From CAYMLQ01 sp964390795 (GTDB taxonomy: Bacteria > Verrucomicrobiota > Kiritimatiellia > RFP12 > UBA1067), in NCBI GenBank assembly GCA_964390795.1, contig CAYMLQ010000328.1, positions 1-6,985 of the forward strand: a stretch of 6,985 bases of DNA, written 5' to 3'. This document shows positions 1 to 6,439 of this stretch, one piece after another (the first letter of the stretch is position 1; each line of letters opens with the position of its first letter). Both the position numbers and the translations under genes were made by a program. The notes under the pieces were generated by a model, which had not been told where the DNA came from, made no database searches, and saw nothing but the letters and a program-made list of their open reading frames with translations.

Positions 1-3000
1 CTGCTGGTGGCGCGCAGGAAGCCGTCGCCGTCGCCGTAGACGTTGCGCACCCACTTGGCGCCGTTCGTGGTCTCGACCGCCGGCGACCCCATTGCCGTCA
101 TCGACTGTCCCGCTGGCCGGAACGTCGGCCAGTTGCCGGTCGCGCCGCTGGCGGGGAGCGCGTCGGTCAGGGCCGCGAAGAGCAGGTCGTTCGTCCGAGG
201 GAAGCTCTGGGGGTTCAGCGCGAAGCTCACGTTGGGCGCGTCCGCGCCAACCAGCGCCACCGCCTGGTCCTCCGACGTGTAGTAGCCGGCGCCGCCCGCC
301 GCGACGTACCAGGCGCCGTCCTCGAGCGCTGCCGAGTACTCGCCCTGCGCGGAGACCGCGGCCGAGGCCGAGAAACCGGCGGAAGCGCCCGGCGCGCGCG
401 AGAACCAGACCGTCGCGCCCGCGGCTGCGGCGCCCGTGTCGCGGCGCGTCACGGCGCCGCTGACTCGCGCGTAGGCGGCCAGGCTGAAGTCCACGCCCGC
501 GACGGCGGCGGCAGACACGGTGACGACGCGGTCGGTGGACGCGTTGTAGCCCGCGGCCGCGGCCGTGACGTACCAGACGCCCGGCGTCAGCAGCCGGCTG
601 TACAGGCCGCCCGCGCCGGCGGAGGCCGTGATCCAGGCGTTCGAGCGCGCGCCCGGAACCTGCGAGCAGTAGACCGTGGCGTTCGTCACGCCGGCACCCG
701 CGCGGTCCGCCACCGCGCCGGAGACCGCGTACTGCGGCGGCGTGCTCAACGGATCGATCGGATCGGTTCCGAAATCCGCCTCGACGTTGTCGTTCACGCC
801 GTCCCCGTCCGTGTCGAACACGAAATCGCCCGCTGCCAGGGCGCGGTCGTAAACGCGCGCGCCCAGAAGCAGCCCGTCGTAGTACTGCCGCGTCGCCGTG
901 TCCTCGCCGGTCTGTGAGAAGCCGATGCGGTAGCACTTGCCTGCCGCGCCCGAGTCCGCAGAAGGCCCCGAGTATGAGCGCGTCGCCACGGCCGCGCCAT
1001 TGACGTAGAAGGTCGCCGACGAGCCGGTGGACGTCAGCGCGACGTGCTGCCACTGACCCAGCGCGGCGGCCTTGCCCGTGTCCCAGTTGCCGAGCCCGTC
1101 GAGACGCGCGATCCAGCGTCCGGCGTCGAGGCCGAACCCCGAGCCGGTGCGGCTCGCGTCGCGCTCGTCGTCGCTGTCGAACACCGCCTCGTAGTTGCTG
1201 ACGTCCCCGGACGAGCGCGGCTTGACCCAGGCCGCAAGGGTACGCACGCGGCCGTTGCGGACGCCGCTCTGGGCCACGCTGTTGCTACCGTTGAAGTCCC
1301 CTGCCGACGACGGGTAGAAGAGCCCGAGCATACCGCCGCGCCGCTGGTAACTCTCGCGCACCTCGGCGTCCGCCAGCGCCACCGCATGGAAGCGGACGTC
1401 CTCGACGCTGCCCTTGAAGAGCGCGCCCGCCCAGTCGCGGCCGATGTAGTTCGCCTGGGCCGACGTGGCGTCGTTGGTCGACAGCGCGGCCAGCGGCGTC
1501 AGCGCCGTGGCGCCCGAGGCCTCCTGCTTGCCGTCCACGTAGAGCCGCCCCGTGCTTCCGTCCAAAGTGAACGCCACGTGCCGCCAGGCGTTGGAGCCCA
1601 TCACGCTGAGGCCCGTCAGGCTGAAGGTCGATGCGCCGTTGCTGAGGCTCAGCGCAGGCTTGCCGGCCGTATTTCGCACCAGCTTCAACGCACGGGTGGC
1701 GCTGCCGCCCAAGAAGAGCAGCGGCTCCTCCGAACCCGGCGCGCGCGCAGGCTTGAGCCACCCCGCGAACGAAAAGCGCGGCGCGTCGCCCACGCTGCGG
1801 TCCAGCGCGACGTAGTCGTCGGTCCCGTCCAGCGCCAGCACGGTCGACTGGAAGAAGGCGTCCGTGGCGCGCGACGGCGTGCCGCGCAGCAGCGCGTGCT
1901 GCGCGCCGAACTCGTCCCACCAGATCTGGCCGCTGGCCTCCTCCGTGCGGTACGAGGCGAACAGGCCGCGCGGCGTGCGCAACGTATGCGTGTAGAAGGC
2001 GTCGAACCAGCCGCCCCAGGGGATGTGGCCGAAGTGGGCGCCGCTGCTGAACGAAAAGTCCATCGAGTAGTCGTGGTCCGCGACCGCCGTGCCGCTGATC
2101 ATGCCGCCGAACGGGAAGGCGCAGCCGCGCACGGCCGCGTCGTCCTGCACCGTCGCGCCGTCGACGCACGCGTAGCCCGCGACCCGCGCGCGGCCCTTGA
2201 CCACCGAGCCGCCGCGCACTTCGGCGCGATCCCGCACGCGCGCGCTGTCCTGCACGACCGCGCTGCCGTAAACGCGAGCGCAGCCGCTGACCACAGCACT
2301 GCCCTGCACGGTCGCGCTGCCCTGCACCACCGCGCCGTCCTCGACCCTCGCGCTCCCCAGCACTTTGGCCGTCTCCAGCACCTTGGCGTTCGGCCCCACG
2401 TAGGCGGTCGCGTCCACGGTCGCGGACGGCCCGACCACGCCGCCGCCGTTCGCATGGATGCGGTACCCCGTCGGGTTCGCGACGCCGAACGCGTGGGCCG
2501 CGGGCACCGCGTTGACGAGCCGGACCTCGTAGGCGTAGCGCAGGCGGTCGGCGTGCTTGTCGGTCGGCTTGGTGTTGTTCAGGCTGTCGAGGTCGAGCGC
2601 CGTGCCCGAAGGCGTGGCCGCCACGATCAGGAAGAGGTTCGTCTCGCCCGCCGCGAGGGTGATGTTGGTGATCCCGGGCGCCAGCACCGGCGTGTAGCGC
2701 ACGGCGTCGTTGGTCGCCACCGCCGCGAGGCACCAGCGCCAGTCCTCGCCCGTGCCGCTCAGGTCGAAGCCGCGCACCTCCACGGTCACAGCCGCGCCGG
2801 TCGCGGCGCTCAGGTCGTGCACCATGTAGGCCCACTTGTCGGGCGCGCGCTCGAAAGGCACGCGCCACCAGCCCGGCTTGTCCTGCTGCGGCACGAGTCG
2901 CGCGCCCTGCCGCCAGAAGTGCTCCGCGCGCGCCGTGGCGGTGCTCCAGTGCTGCGCCCGGATACGGACCTTCTCCACGAAGTCCAGCATCGGCCAGCGC

Positions 3001-4274
3001 TTCATGCACTCCGCGGACACTTCCTTGACGGAGGTGCCACCCGGCAAGGAGGCGGCCAGCTTCTCCATGATGGTCTTGTCGCGCGACCCGTCGCGCCATG
3101 CCACCGCCGCGTAGTTCTCGGGCAGGCCGAAGCCGGCGCCGTAGTCGTCCAGCGAAAGCCAGTAGCGCTGGTCCGCGTAGATGTGGCGCAGGTGGTCCGG
3201 CCGGTAGTTGGAGTTGCCGGTCAGGTTATCGATCGCGGGAATCGCGCCCGAGATCGCCGCGTAGAAGTGCAGGTTGCGGCCCGCCCGCAGGTAGTTGGCG
3301 TGCGACTCCCAGTGCCCGCCGACCAGACGGCCCGCCTGGGCCATCTGCACGCAGTGCCCGAACTCGTGCGGTGCGGGGTTGCCCCAACCCTCGTCAGCAA
3401 GACCGCCGGAGCCGATGTTCAAGTGCGACCGGTTCGCGTAGCCACCGGCCCAGAACCCGTCGTACCACGTGACGAAGTTGACCTTGTAGCAAGCGGTGTT
3501 GGTGTTGTCGAACTCGTAGAACGGCTCGCTGTAACCGAGCTTATTGCAGTAGACCTGGTAGCTCTCCTCGCACATGCGGATGGCGCGGCGAGCGTGGTTC
3601 GTGGTGAAGGACGCGTCGGCCAGATCCCACCACACGCAGACGTGCTTGCCCGCCAGCCGGCCCGTGTTGGCCGCGCTCAGGCCGGATTTGAAGTTCGTGC
3701 TCAAGTTGAGCGCGGGCTCGCTTCCTGCGACGTCGCCGACCTCCACGTAGTCGATCTCGAAGCCGCCCGTGGCGCTGAGCAGCGGCGTGATGCGGATGTC
3801 GCGCAGCGTGTCGCGCCACCAGACCTCCAGCCCGAGGTCGAGGCGGTACGAGTGGAAGGCCCCGTCCCGCACGACCGAATCGGCCGGAATGGTCACGCGC
3901 CGATCCGTGGCGAAGCCGGTTTTCACGGTCGTGCCGAACTCGATGCGCACGTCATTCGTATAAGCGGCCGGAACCTTGATGCGGATCTGCAGATAGTCGT
4001 TGAAGCCGAGGTCCAGGTCCGGGCCGCCACTCATGGCGGTCCGGCTCACGGAAGCGTCGGCGCTGCCGCTGGCATCCGTCCCGACCAAGCAGCCGTTGGT
4101 CGCTGCGAGGCCCGTCACGTTCGAACCGGCCCACCCTTCTAAGCCGCCAACGGCCGACCACTCTCCGAGCACAGTCGCACCGGCGAGGCGGGCCGAGGGA
4201 TCCACCGCCACCACGCCGGCCCGAGACGCCGCCGCCAGCATTCCGACTGACACCATGATCGCCAACCTGCGCAT
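1..4274 (-). CDS. Secreted multidomain zincin-like metallopeptidase with hexapeptide beta-helix, two LamG and two carboxypeptidase-regulatory-like domains (3' end outside window)
   Basis: Starts at the ATG at 4274-4272, with GAGGAG five bases upstream, and stays open for 1424 codons to the window edge without a stop. Residues 1-19 are a signal peptide (RR, then a hydrophobic core, cleavage likely after SRA19). Residues about 30-180 look like a jelly-roll, carbohydrate-binding-type domain (ending FEIDYVEVGD). Residues about 190-590 form a peptidase-like region with HEFGH at 303-307 and Glu323 in HWESHANY. That is HExxH-x15-E, which fits zincins of the M60-like type; it also recalls DUF6055, from memory and unchecked. 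Residues 614-720 are hexapeptide repeats. LamG-like domains lie at about 810-970 (WRHVAF at 897) and 986-1150 (WQHVAL at 1075). A DxDxDGxxDxxE calcium loop spans 1154-1165. Carboxypeptidase-regulatory-like domains lie at about 1182-1265 and 1268-1350, followed by the start of another domain. Export is well supported. Proteolysis is inferred from the motif, and the substrate is unknown. It probably forms an operon with the PATR gene 27 bases upstream. Confidence 0.9.
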   Translation of the reverse strand, partial: MRRLAIMVSVGMLAAASRAGVVAVDPSARLAGATVLGEWSAVGGLEGWAGSNVTGLAATNGCLVGTDASGSADASVSRTAMSGGPDLDLGFNDYLQIRIKVPAAYTNDVRIEFGTTVKTGFATDRRVTIPADSVVRDGAFHSYRLDLGLEVWWRDTLRDIRITPLLSATGGFEIDYVEVGDVAGSEPALNLSTNFKSGLSAANTGRLAGKHVCVWWDLADASFTTNHARRAIRMCEESYQVYCNKLGYSEPFYEFDNTNTACYKVNFVTWYDGFWAGGYANRSHLNIGSGGLADEGWGNPAPHEFGHCVQMAQAGRLVGGHWESHANYLRAGRNLHFYAAISGAIPAIDNLTGNSNYRPDHLRHIYADQRYWLSLDDYGAGFGLPENYAAVAWRDGSRDKTIMEKLAASLPGGTSVKEVSAECMKRWPMLDFVEKVRIRAQHWSTATARAEHFWRQGARLVPQQDKPGWWRVPFERAPDKWAYMVHDLSAATGAAVTVEVRGFDLSGTGEDWRWCLAAVATNDAVRYTPVLAPGITNITLAAGETNLFLIVAATPSGTALDLDSLNNTKPTDKHADRLRYAYEVRLVNAVPAAHAFGVANPTGYRIHANGGGVVGPSATVDATAYVGPNAKVLETAKVLGSARVEDGAVVQGSATVQGSAVVSGCARVYGSAVVQDSARVRDRAEVRGGSVVKGRARVAGYACVDGATVQDDAAVRGCAFPFGGMISGTAVADHDYSMDFSFSSGAHFGHIPWGGWFDAFYTHTLRTPRGLFASYRTEEASGQIWWDEFGAQHALLRGTPSRATDAFFQSTVLALDGTDDYVALDRSVGDAPRFSFAGWLKPARAPGSEEPLLFLGGSATRALKLVRNTAGKPALSLSNGASTFSLTGLSVMGSNAWRHVAFTLDGSTGRLYVDGKQEASGATALTPLAALSTNDATSAQANYIGRDWAGALFKGSVEDVRFHAVALADAEVRESYQRRGGMLGLFYPSSAGDFNGSNSVAQSGVRNGRVRTLAAWVKPRSSGDVSNYEAVFDSDDERDASRTGSGFGLDAGRWIARLDGLGNWDTGKAAALGQWQHVALTSTGSSATFYVNGAAVATRSYSGPSADSGAAGKCYRIGFSQTGEDTATRQYYDGLLLGARVYDRALAAGDFVFDTDGDGVNDNVEADFGTDPIDPLSTPPQYAVSGAVADRAGAGVTNATVYCSQVPGARSNAWITASAGAGGLYSRLLTPGVWYVTAAAAGYNASTDRVVTVSAAAVAGVDFSLAAYARVSGAVTRRDTGAAAAGATVWFSRAPGASAGFSASAAVSAQGEYSAALEDGAWYVAAGGAGYYTSEDQAVALVGADAPNVSFALNPQSFPRTNDLLFAALTDALPASGATGNWPTFRPAGQSMTAMGSPAVETTNGAKWVRNVYGDGDGFLRATS
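2115..2435 (-). repeat. Tandem hexapeptide repeats (18-base period) predicted to form a left-handed beta-helix
   Basis: Within the large protein, Val recurs at every sixth residue from 614 to 704 (16 hexads), with Ala (once Ser) four residues after nearly every Val. The typical unit is V-x-G-S-A-x. This matches the hexapeptide pattern [LIV]-x-x-x-[STAV]-x of left-handed beta-helix proteins, at three hexads per turn, so roughly five turns. After Val704 the phase slips by one residue (Val709, then Val715) and the run ends near Phe720. Several units share bases, for example GTGCAGGGCAGCGCG and GTGCAGGACAGCGCG, which suggests growth by 18-base tandem duplication. The helix sits between the peptidase-like region and the first LamG. 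It could be a rigid spacer, an adhesive surface or an oligomerisation element. An acyltransferase role is unlikely, because nothing else in the protein resembles one. Confidence 0.85.
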
Positions 4275-4279
4275 ATCCG

Positions 4280-4285
4280 CTCCTC
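4280..4285 (-). promoter_or_regulatory. Ribosome binding site of the large metallopeptidase-like gene
   Basis: On the minus strand GAGGAG is followed by five bases (CGGAT) and then the ATG at 4274. It lies inside the 27-base gap after the stop of the PATR gene. The gap has no hairpin with a T-run, so translation of the second gene is probably initiated separately on a shared transcript. This site supports the ATG at 4274 over the internal ATG codons at residues 7 and 12, which would cut into the signal peptide. Confidence 0.75.
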
Positions 4286-4301
4286 GCGTCGTCTTCCGCG
4301 T

Positions 4302-6161
4302 TCAGAAAATGTGTACCACCGCGCCCTTTTCAGGCTCGCCGTCCGCCGGACAAAGCGCGCCTGGTCCGCTCAGGTACGCGGGCAGGCTCGCGGCGCCGTA
4401 GGTTCGCCCCGCGGTCTGCAGCACCCCGTCGACAGTCACCCTCCGCACCGCGAGGGTTCCCGCAAACGGCAGGTCGAGCCGGCCGCCCGCCGAGATGGCC
4501 ACATCCGCGCCGGACGGCAGCGCCAGGGCGTGGGCGAGGCGGAGCACGCCGTTCGAGACGCAGGCCGCGCCGGCGAAGCTGTTCGTGCCCGACAGCACCA
4601 GCGTGCCGCTCCCTTTCTTCACGAGCGCCCCGACGCCGCTCACGGCGCCCGGCACGGCCAGCACGCTGCCGCTGGCGTTGCTCGAGACGTTGACCGTGGC
4701 CGCGCCGGCCACCGCCACCGGGCCGCTCCAGATCGCGTCCAAGTTGGACTTCGCCCAGGTCGAGCCGTCGCCGAGCCAGAGCGCGTTGGTGAACGTGGTC
4801 TGGCCAGCGAAGAGACCGAACGTGCCAGGCCCGCACACGCGCACGGGAGCCGAGCCGAGCAGCGCCGAGGTGGTGAACTCGCCGTTGCTCACGATCAGCG
4901 CCGTGACCTCGGGCGCGAAGCCGTTGGCGCCGCCGAGTACCGCGCTGTTACTCCCCACCTTCGTCAGGGCGTAGGGCCCCGATATCCGGCCCATGATGTA
5001 GAACTTCTGGCTCCCGTTGTTGCCGATGGATGCGTCGCCCGCCAGCCGCAGGTTCGGCAGTCCCTTGTTGTCCAAGACGCCTGCGGCGCTGACCACCGCG
5101 CCGAAGACCGCGCCGTACGTGTTGGTGTAGCGGGAACTCGAACCGTGCCCCGCGATCGTCACCGTGTAGCCGGCGGACTCTTTGTAGGAATCGCTCAGCC
5201 TCTGTCCGTTCAGATCGAACGTGGCTCCCGCGGCCACGGTCAGCAGGTTCGACACGCTGGCCGGCGCGCCCAGCGAGTTGGTCGAGGCCACGGACAACAG
5301 CCCGTTGCTCACGACCGTACCGCCAGCGTAGGTGTTGACCGCCCGCGAGAGCGACAGCTTGCCGGGGCCCGTCTTGACGAGGCCCCCCGGCCCAGTCACG
5401 AGGCCGCTCAGCGTCAGCGATCCCCCGCCGGTCGAGCTGGCTGTCGAGCCGATGTCCGAGGTCGCGTTCAGCGTCAGCGTGCCGCTCAGGGTCGTGCTCT
5501 GGTTATTGTCACCGAACACCGCGGCCTTGGACTGGCCGTCCTGAGGCAGGCTGAAGCCGTTCAGCGTGATCGCGTTGGCGAAGGTGCGCGCGGCGCCCGG
5601 GTAGAAGGACACGTAGCACCCGTTCGAGACCACCACGGCGGCGCTGCCGAACCCGTAGGCGTTATTGCAGAAGACGCGTCCCGCCTCGACAGAAACGGCG
5701 CCGGCGAGGGCGTTGCTGCTCCACAGCCACAGCGTGCCGCCGCCGCGCTTCGCGAAGCCCGAGGGGCTGCTGAGCGGCGTGTAGAGTTCGCACGCGCTGT
5801 TGCCTGCCGCCAGCAGGGGCCAGACCGTGAGCGCGGGCGCCGCGCCGGCGTTGTCCAGCGTCAAGAGCGAGCTGCCGTCGAGGCGCCAGTAGGCGCCGTT
5901 GAACGCCGAGGCGTTCCCGACCACGATGTTCCCGATGGCCCGCGCCGCGTTGTTGGTCACCGTGCGCGCCGCGGTAATCGCCAGGTCGAACGTGGCCGTG
6001 TAACCGGCGCCGCCGGCCACAACGGCCCCGGCCCAGTTATTTGAAACGCCCCAGTTTCCGCCGCTGTTGACCGCCCAGCTGCCATCAGCCGCATGTGCGC
6101 TCATGCCCGCAAAGCAGCAGGCGTAAGCTGAAGCACAGAGAATTCGTCGACTCGTCGTCAT
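4302..6161 (-). CDS. Secreted autotransporter-associated beta-strand (PATR) repeat protein
   Basis: 619 residues, complete, stop TGA at 4304-4302. Residues 1-24 are a signal peptide (RR at 5-6, a hydrophobic stretch with three Cys, cleavage likely at AHA24). The mature start (GSWAVNSGGNWGVSNNW) has the Trp/Asn-rich opening common to PATR proteins of Verrucomicrobia and relatives. Four PATR-like units start near residues 135 (GFAKRGGGTLWL), 260 (GGLVKTGPGKLSLS), 395 (GPYALTKVGS) and 509 (GVGALVKKGSGTLVLS). Each has a Lys-x-Gly-x-Gly-x-Leu-type strand or a degenerate form, followed by SNG. Such repeats form beta-solenoid passenger stalks. There is no C-terminal barrel and no PEP-CTERM-like tail; the protein ends in an acidic/basic stretch and GAVVHIF. 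A start five codons upstream (ATG at 6176) is possible but overlaps the Shine-Dalgarno. Probably a surface or matrix scaffold; no enzymatic motif is seen. It is followed 27 bases later by the metallopeptidase-like gene. Confidence 0.92.
   Translation of the reverse strand: MTTSRRILCASAYACCFAGMSAHAADGSWAVNSGGNWGVSNNWAGAVVAGGAGYTATFDLAITAARTVTNNAARAIGNIVVGNASAFNGAYWRLDGSSLLTLDNAGAAPALTVWPLLAAGNSACELYTPLSSPSGFAKRGGGTLWLWSSNALAGAVSVEAGRVFCNNAYGFGSAAVVVSNGCYVSFYPGAARTFANAITLNGFSLPQDGQSKAAVFGDNNQSTTLSGTLTLNATSDIGSTASSTGGGSLTLSGLVTGPGGLVKTGPGKLSLSRAVNTYAGGTVVSNGLLSVASTNSLGAPASVSNLLTVAAGATFDLNGQRLSDSYKESAGYTVTIAGHGSSSRYTNTYGAVFGAVVSAAGVLDNKGLPNLRLAGDASIGNNGSQKFYIMGRISGPYALTKVGSNSAVLGGANGFAPEVTALIVSNGEFTTSALLGSAPVRVCGPGTFGLFAGQTTFTNALWLGDGSTWAKSNLDAIWSGPVAVAGAATVNVSSNASGSVLAVPGAVSGVGALVKKGSGTLVLSGTNSFAGAACVSNGVLRLAHALALPSGADVAISAGGRLDLPFAGTLAVRRVTVDGVLQTAGRTYGAASLPAYLSGPGALCPADGEPEKGAVVHIF
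4497..5759 (-). repeat. Four dispersed PATR-type protein repeats
   Basis: Degenerate repeats at protein level within the 619-residue protein, at about residues 135-178, 260-305, 395-440 and 509-555. Units 2 and 4 are canonical: Gly-Leu-Val-Lys-x-Gly-x-Gly-x-Leu or close, then a Tyr/Phe-Ala-Gly turn, Val-Ser-Asn-Gly and a Leu strand. Units 1 and 3 are weaker. They are separated by about 115-135 residues of other beta-rich sequence and show no obvious DNA-level identity, so they are old repeats, not recent duplications. Confidence 0.75.
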
Positions 6162-6167
6162 GCACCT

Positions 6168-6173
6168 CTCCTT
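6168..6173 (-). promoter_or_regulatory. Ribosome binding site that decides the PATR gene start
   Basis: Minus-strand AAGGAG is followed by six bases (AGGTGC) and the ATG at 6161. The upstream in-frame ATG at 6176 directly abuts this motif (ATG-AAG-GAG) and has only a GGAAGGG run touching it with no spacer. The downstream ATG is therefore the better start, and it gives a cleaner signal peptide. Confidence 0.75.
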
Positions 6174-6222
6174 CATCCCTTCCGGAAAACCATCGTCCGC
6201 ACCTGACAGTCATAGTGAAGTT

Positions 6223-6271
6223 TCGCACATGCGAGAGCCGCACGCCACCCCTAAAACAAGGGATGCGAGAG
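6223..6271 (-). promoter_or_regulatory. Direct and inverted repeat cluster, possible regulator site
   Basis: CTCTCGCAT occurs twice on the minus strand, at 6271-6263 and 6237-6229, 34 bases apart. The copy nearer the PATR start is part of an inverted repeat, TCGCA-TG-TGCGA (6234-6223). The cluster lies 60-110 bases upstream of the PATR start codon and flanks the weak -10 candidate, a position where an operator would be plausible. Nine bases shared in a GC-rich region can arise by chance, so this is only a candidate. Confidence 0.25.
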
Positions 6272-6439
6272 GCAAGCTCAACGCGAAGACCCGTAAAGTT
6301 GAAGAAGCCGTGCAGGTGGCCTGTTTCTTATCTTTGCGCTCGCGGGTTTGAAGCGTGCCGAGAACACAGGACTTCAGGCTGCCCAGGTATCCATTGGCGC
6401 GCTCCGGGCCTTGGGGTCTCTCCGCTGTCCGGCGCGGAT

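Larger units (their letters stand above)
6162..6439. other. Intergenic region upstream of the PATR gene
   Basis: This holds the 3' flank of the discoidin-domain gene and the 5' region of the PATR gene; no convincing gene or RNA is seen. On the minus strand a weak sigma70-like pair can be drawn: TTGAGC at 6281-6276, a 17-base spacer, and TGTTTT at 6258-6253. This would give a leader of about 85-90 bases before the PATR start; confidence in it is low. Overlapping it is a small hairpin (ATCCCT, loop TGTTTT, AGGGGT) with no T-run. Just after the upstream gene, TCCGC and GCGGA can pair around an 8-base loop (6421-6438), but no T-run follows, so this is not a clear intrinsic terminator. Read-through from the upstream gene cannot be excluded. 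Confidence 0.5.

Noticed and set aside
43..463. Two overlapping short plus-strand open frames
   Set aside because: Both are antisense to the carboxypeptidase-regulatory-like part of the large gene. They are rich in Arg, Pro, Ala and Ser and have no family resemblance.
2115..2435. 18-base periodic repeat as a CRISPR or minisatellite element
   Set aside because: The period is exactly six codons in the reading frame, there are no spacers of CRISPR length, and the pattern is fully explained by hexapeptide beta-helix coding.
1285..3099. Open frame of 604 codons on the minus strand in another phase
   Set aside because: Same strand but wrong frame of the large gene. The product is low-complexity Arg/Gly/Ala with no recognisable domain and no ribosome binding site tied to its start.
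1044..4142. Open frame of 1032 codons on the plus strand
   Set aside because: It lies wholly antisense to the large secreted gene. Its translation is rich in Arg, Val, Ala and His with no domain or signal peptide, while the minus-strand frame gives a signal peptide, zincin motif, LamG and other modules without interruption. It is a GC-driven shadow.
4311..6044. Open frame of 577 codons on the plus strand
   Set aside because: Antisense to the complete PATR gene. Its composition is Arg/Ala/Val-rich without motifs, so it is a shadow.
6421..6438. Hairpin TCCGC/GCGGA after the discoidin-domain gene as an intrinsic terminator
   Set aside because: The stem has only five pairs with an eight-base loop and no T-run follows on the minus strand.
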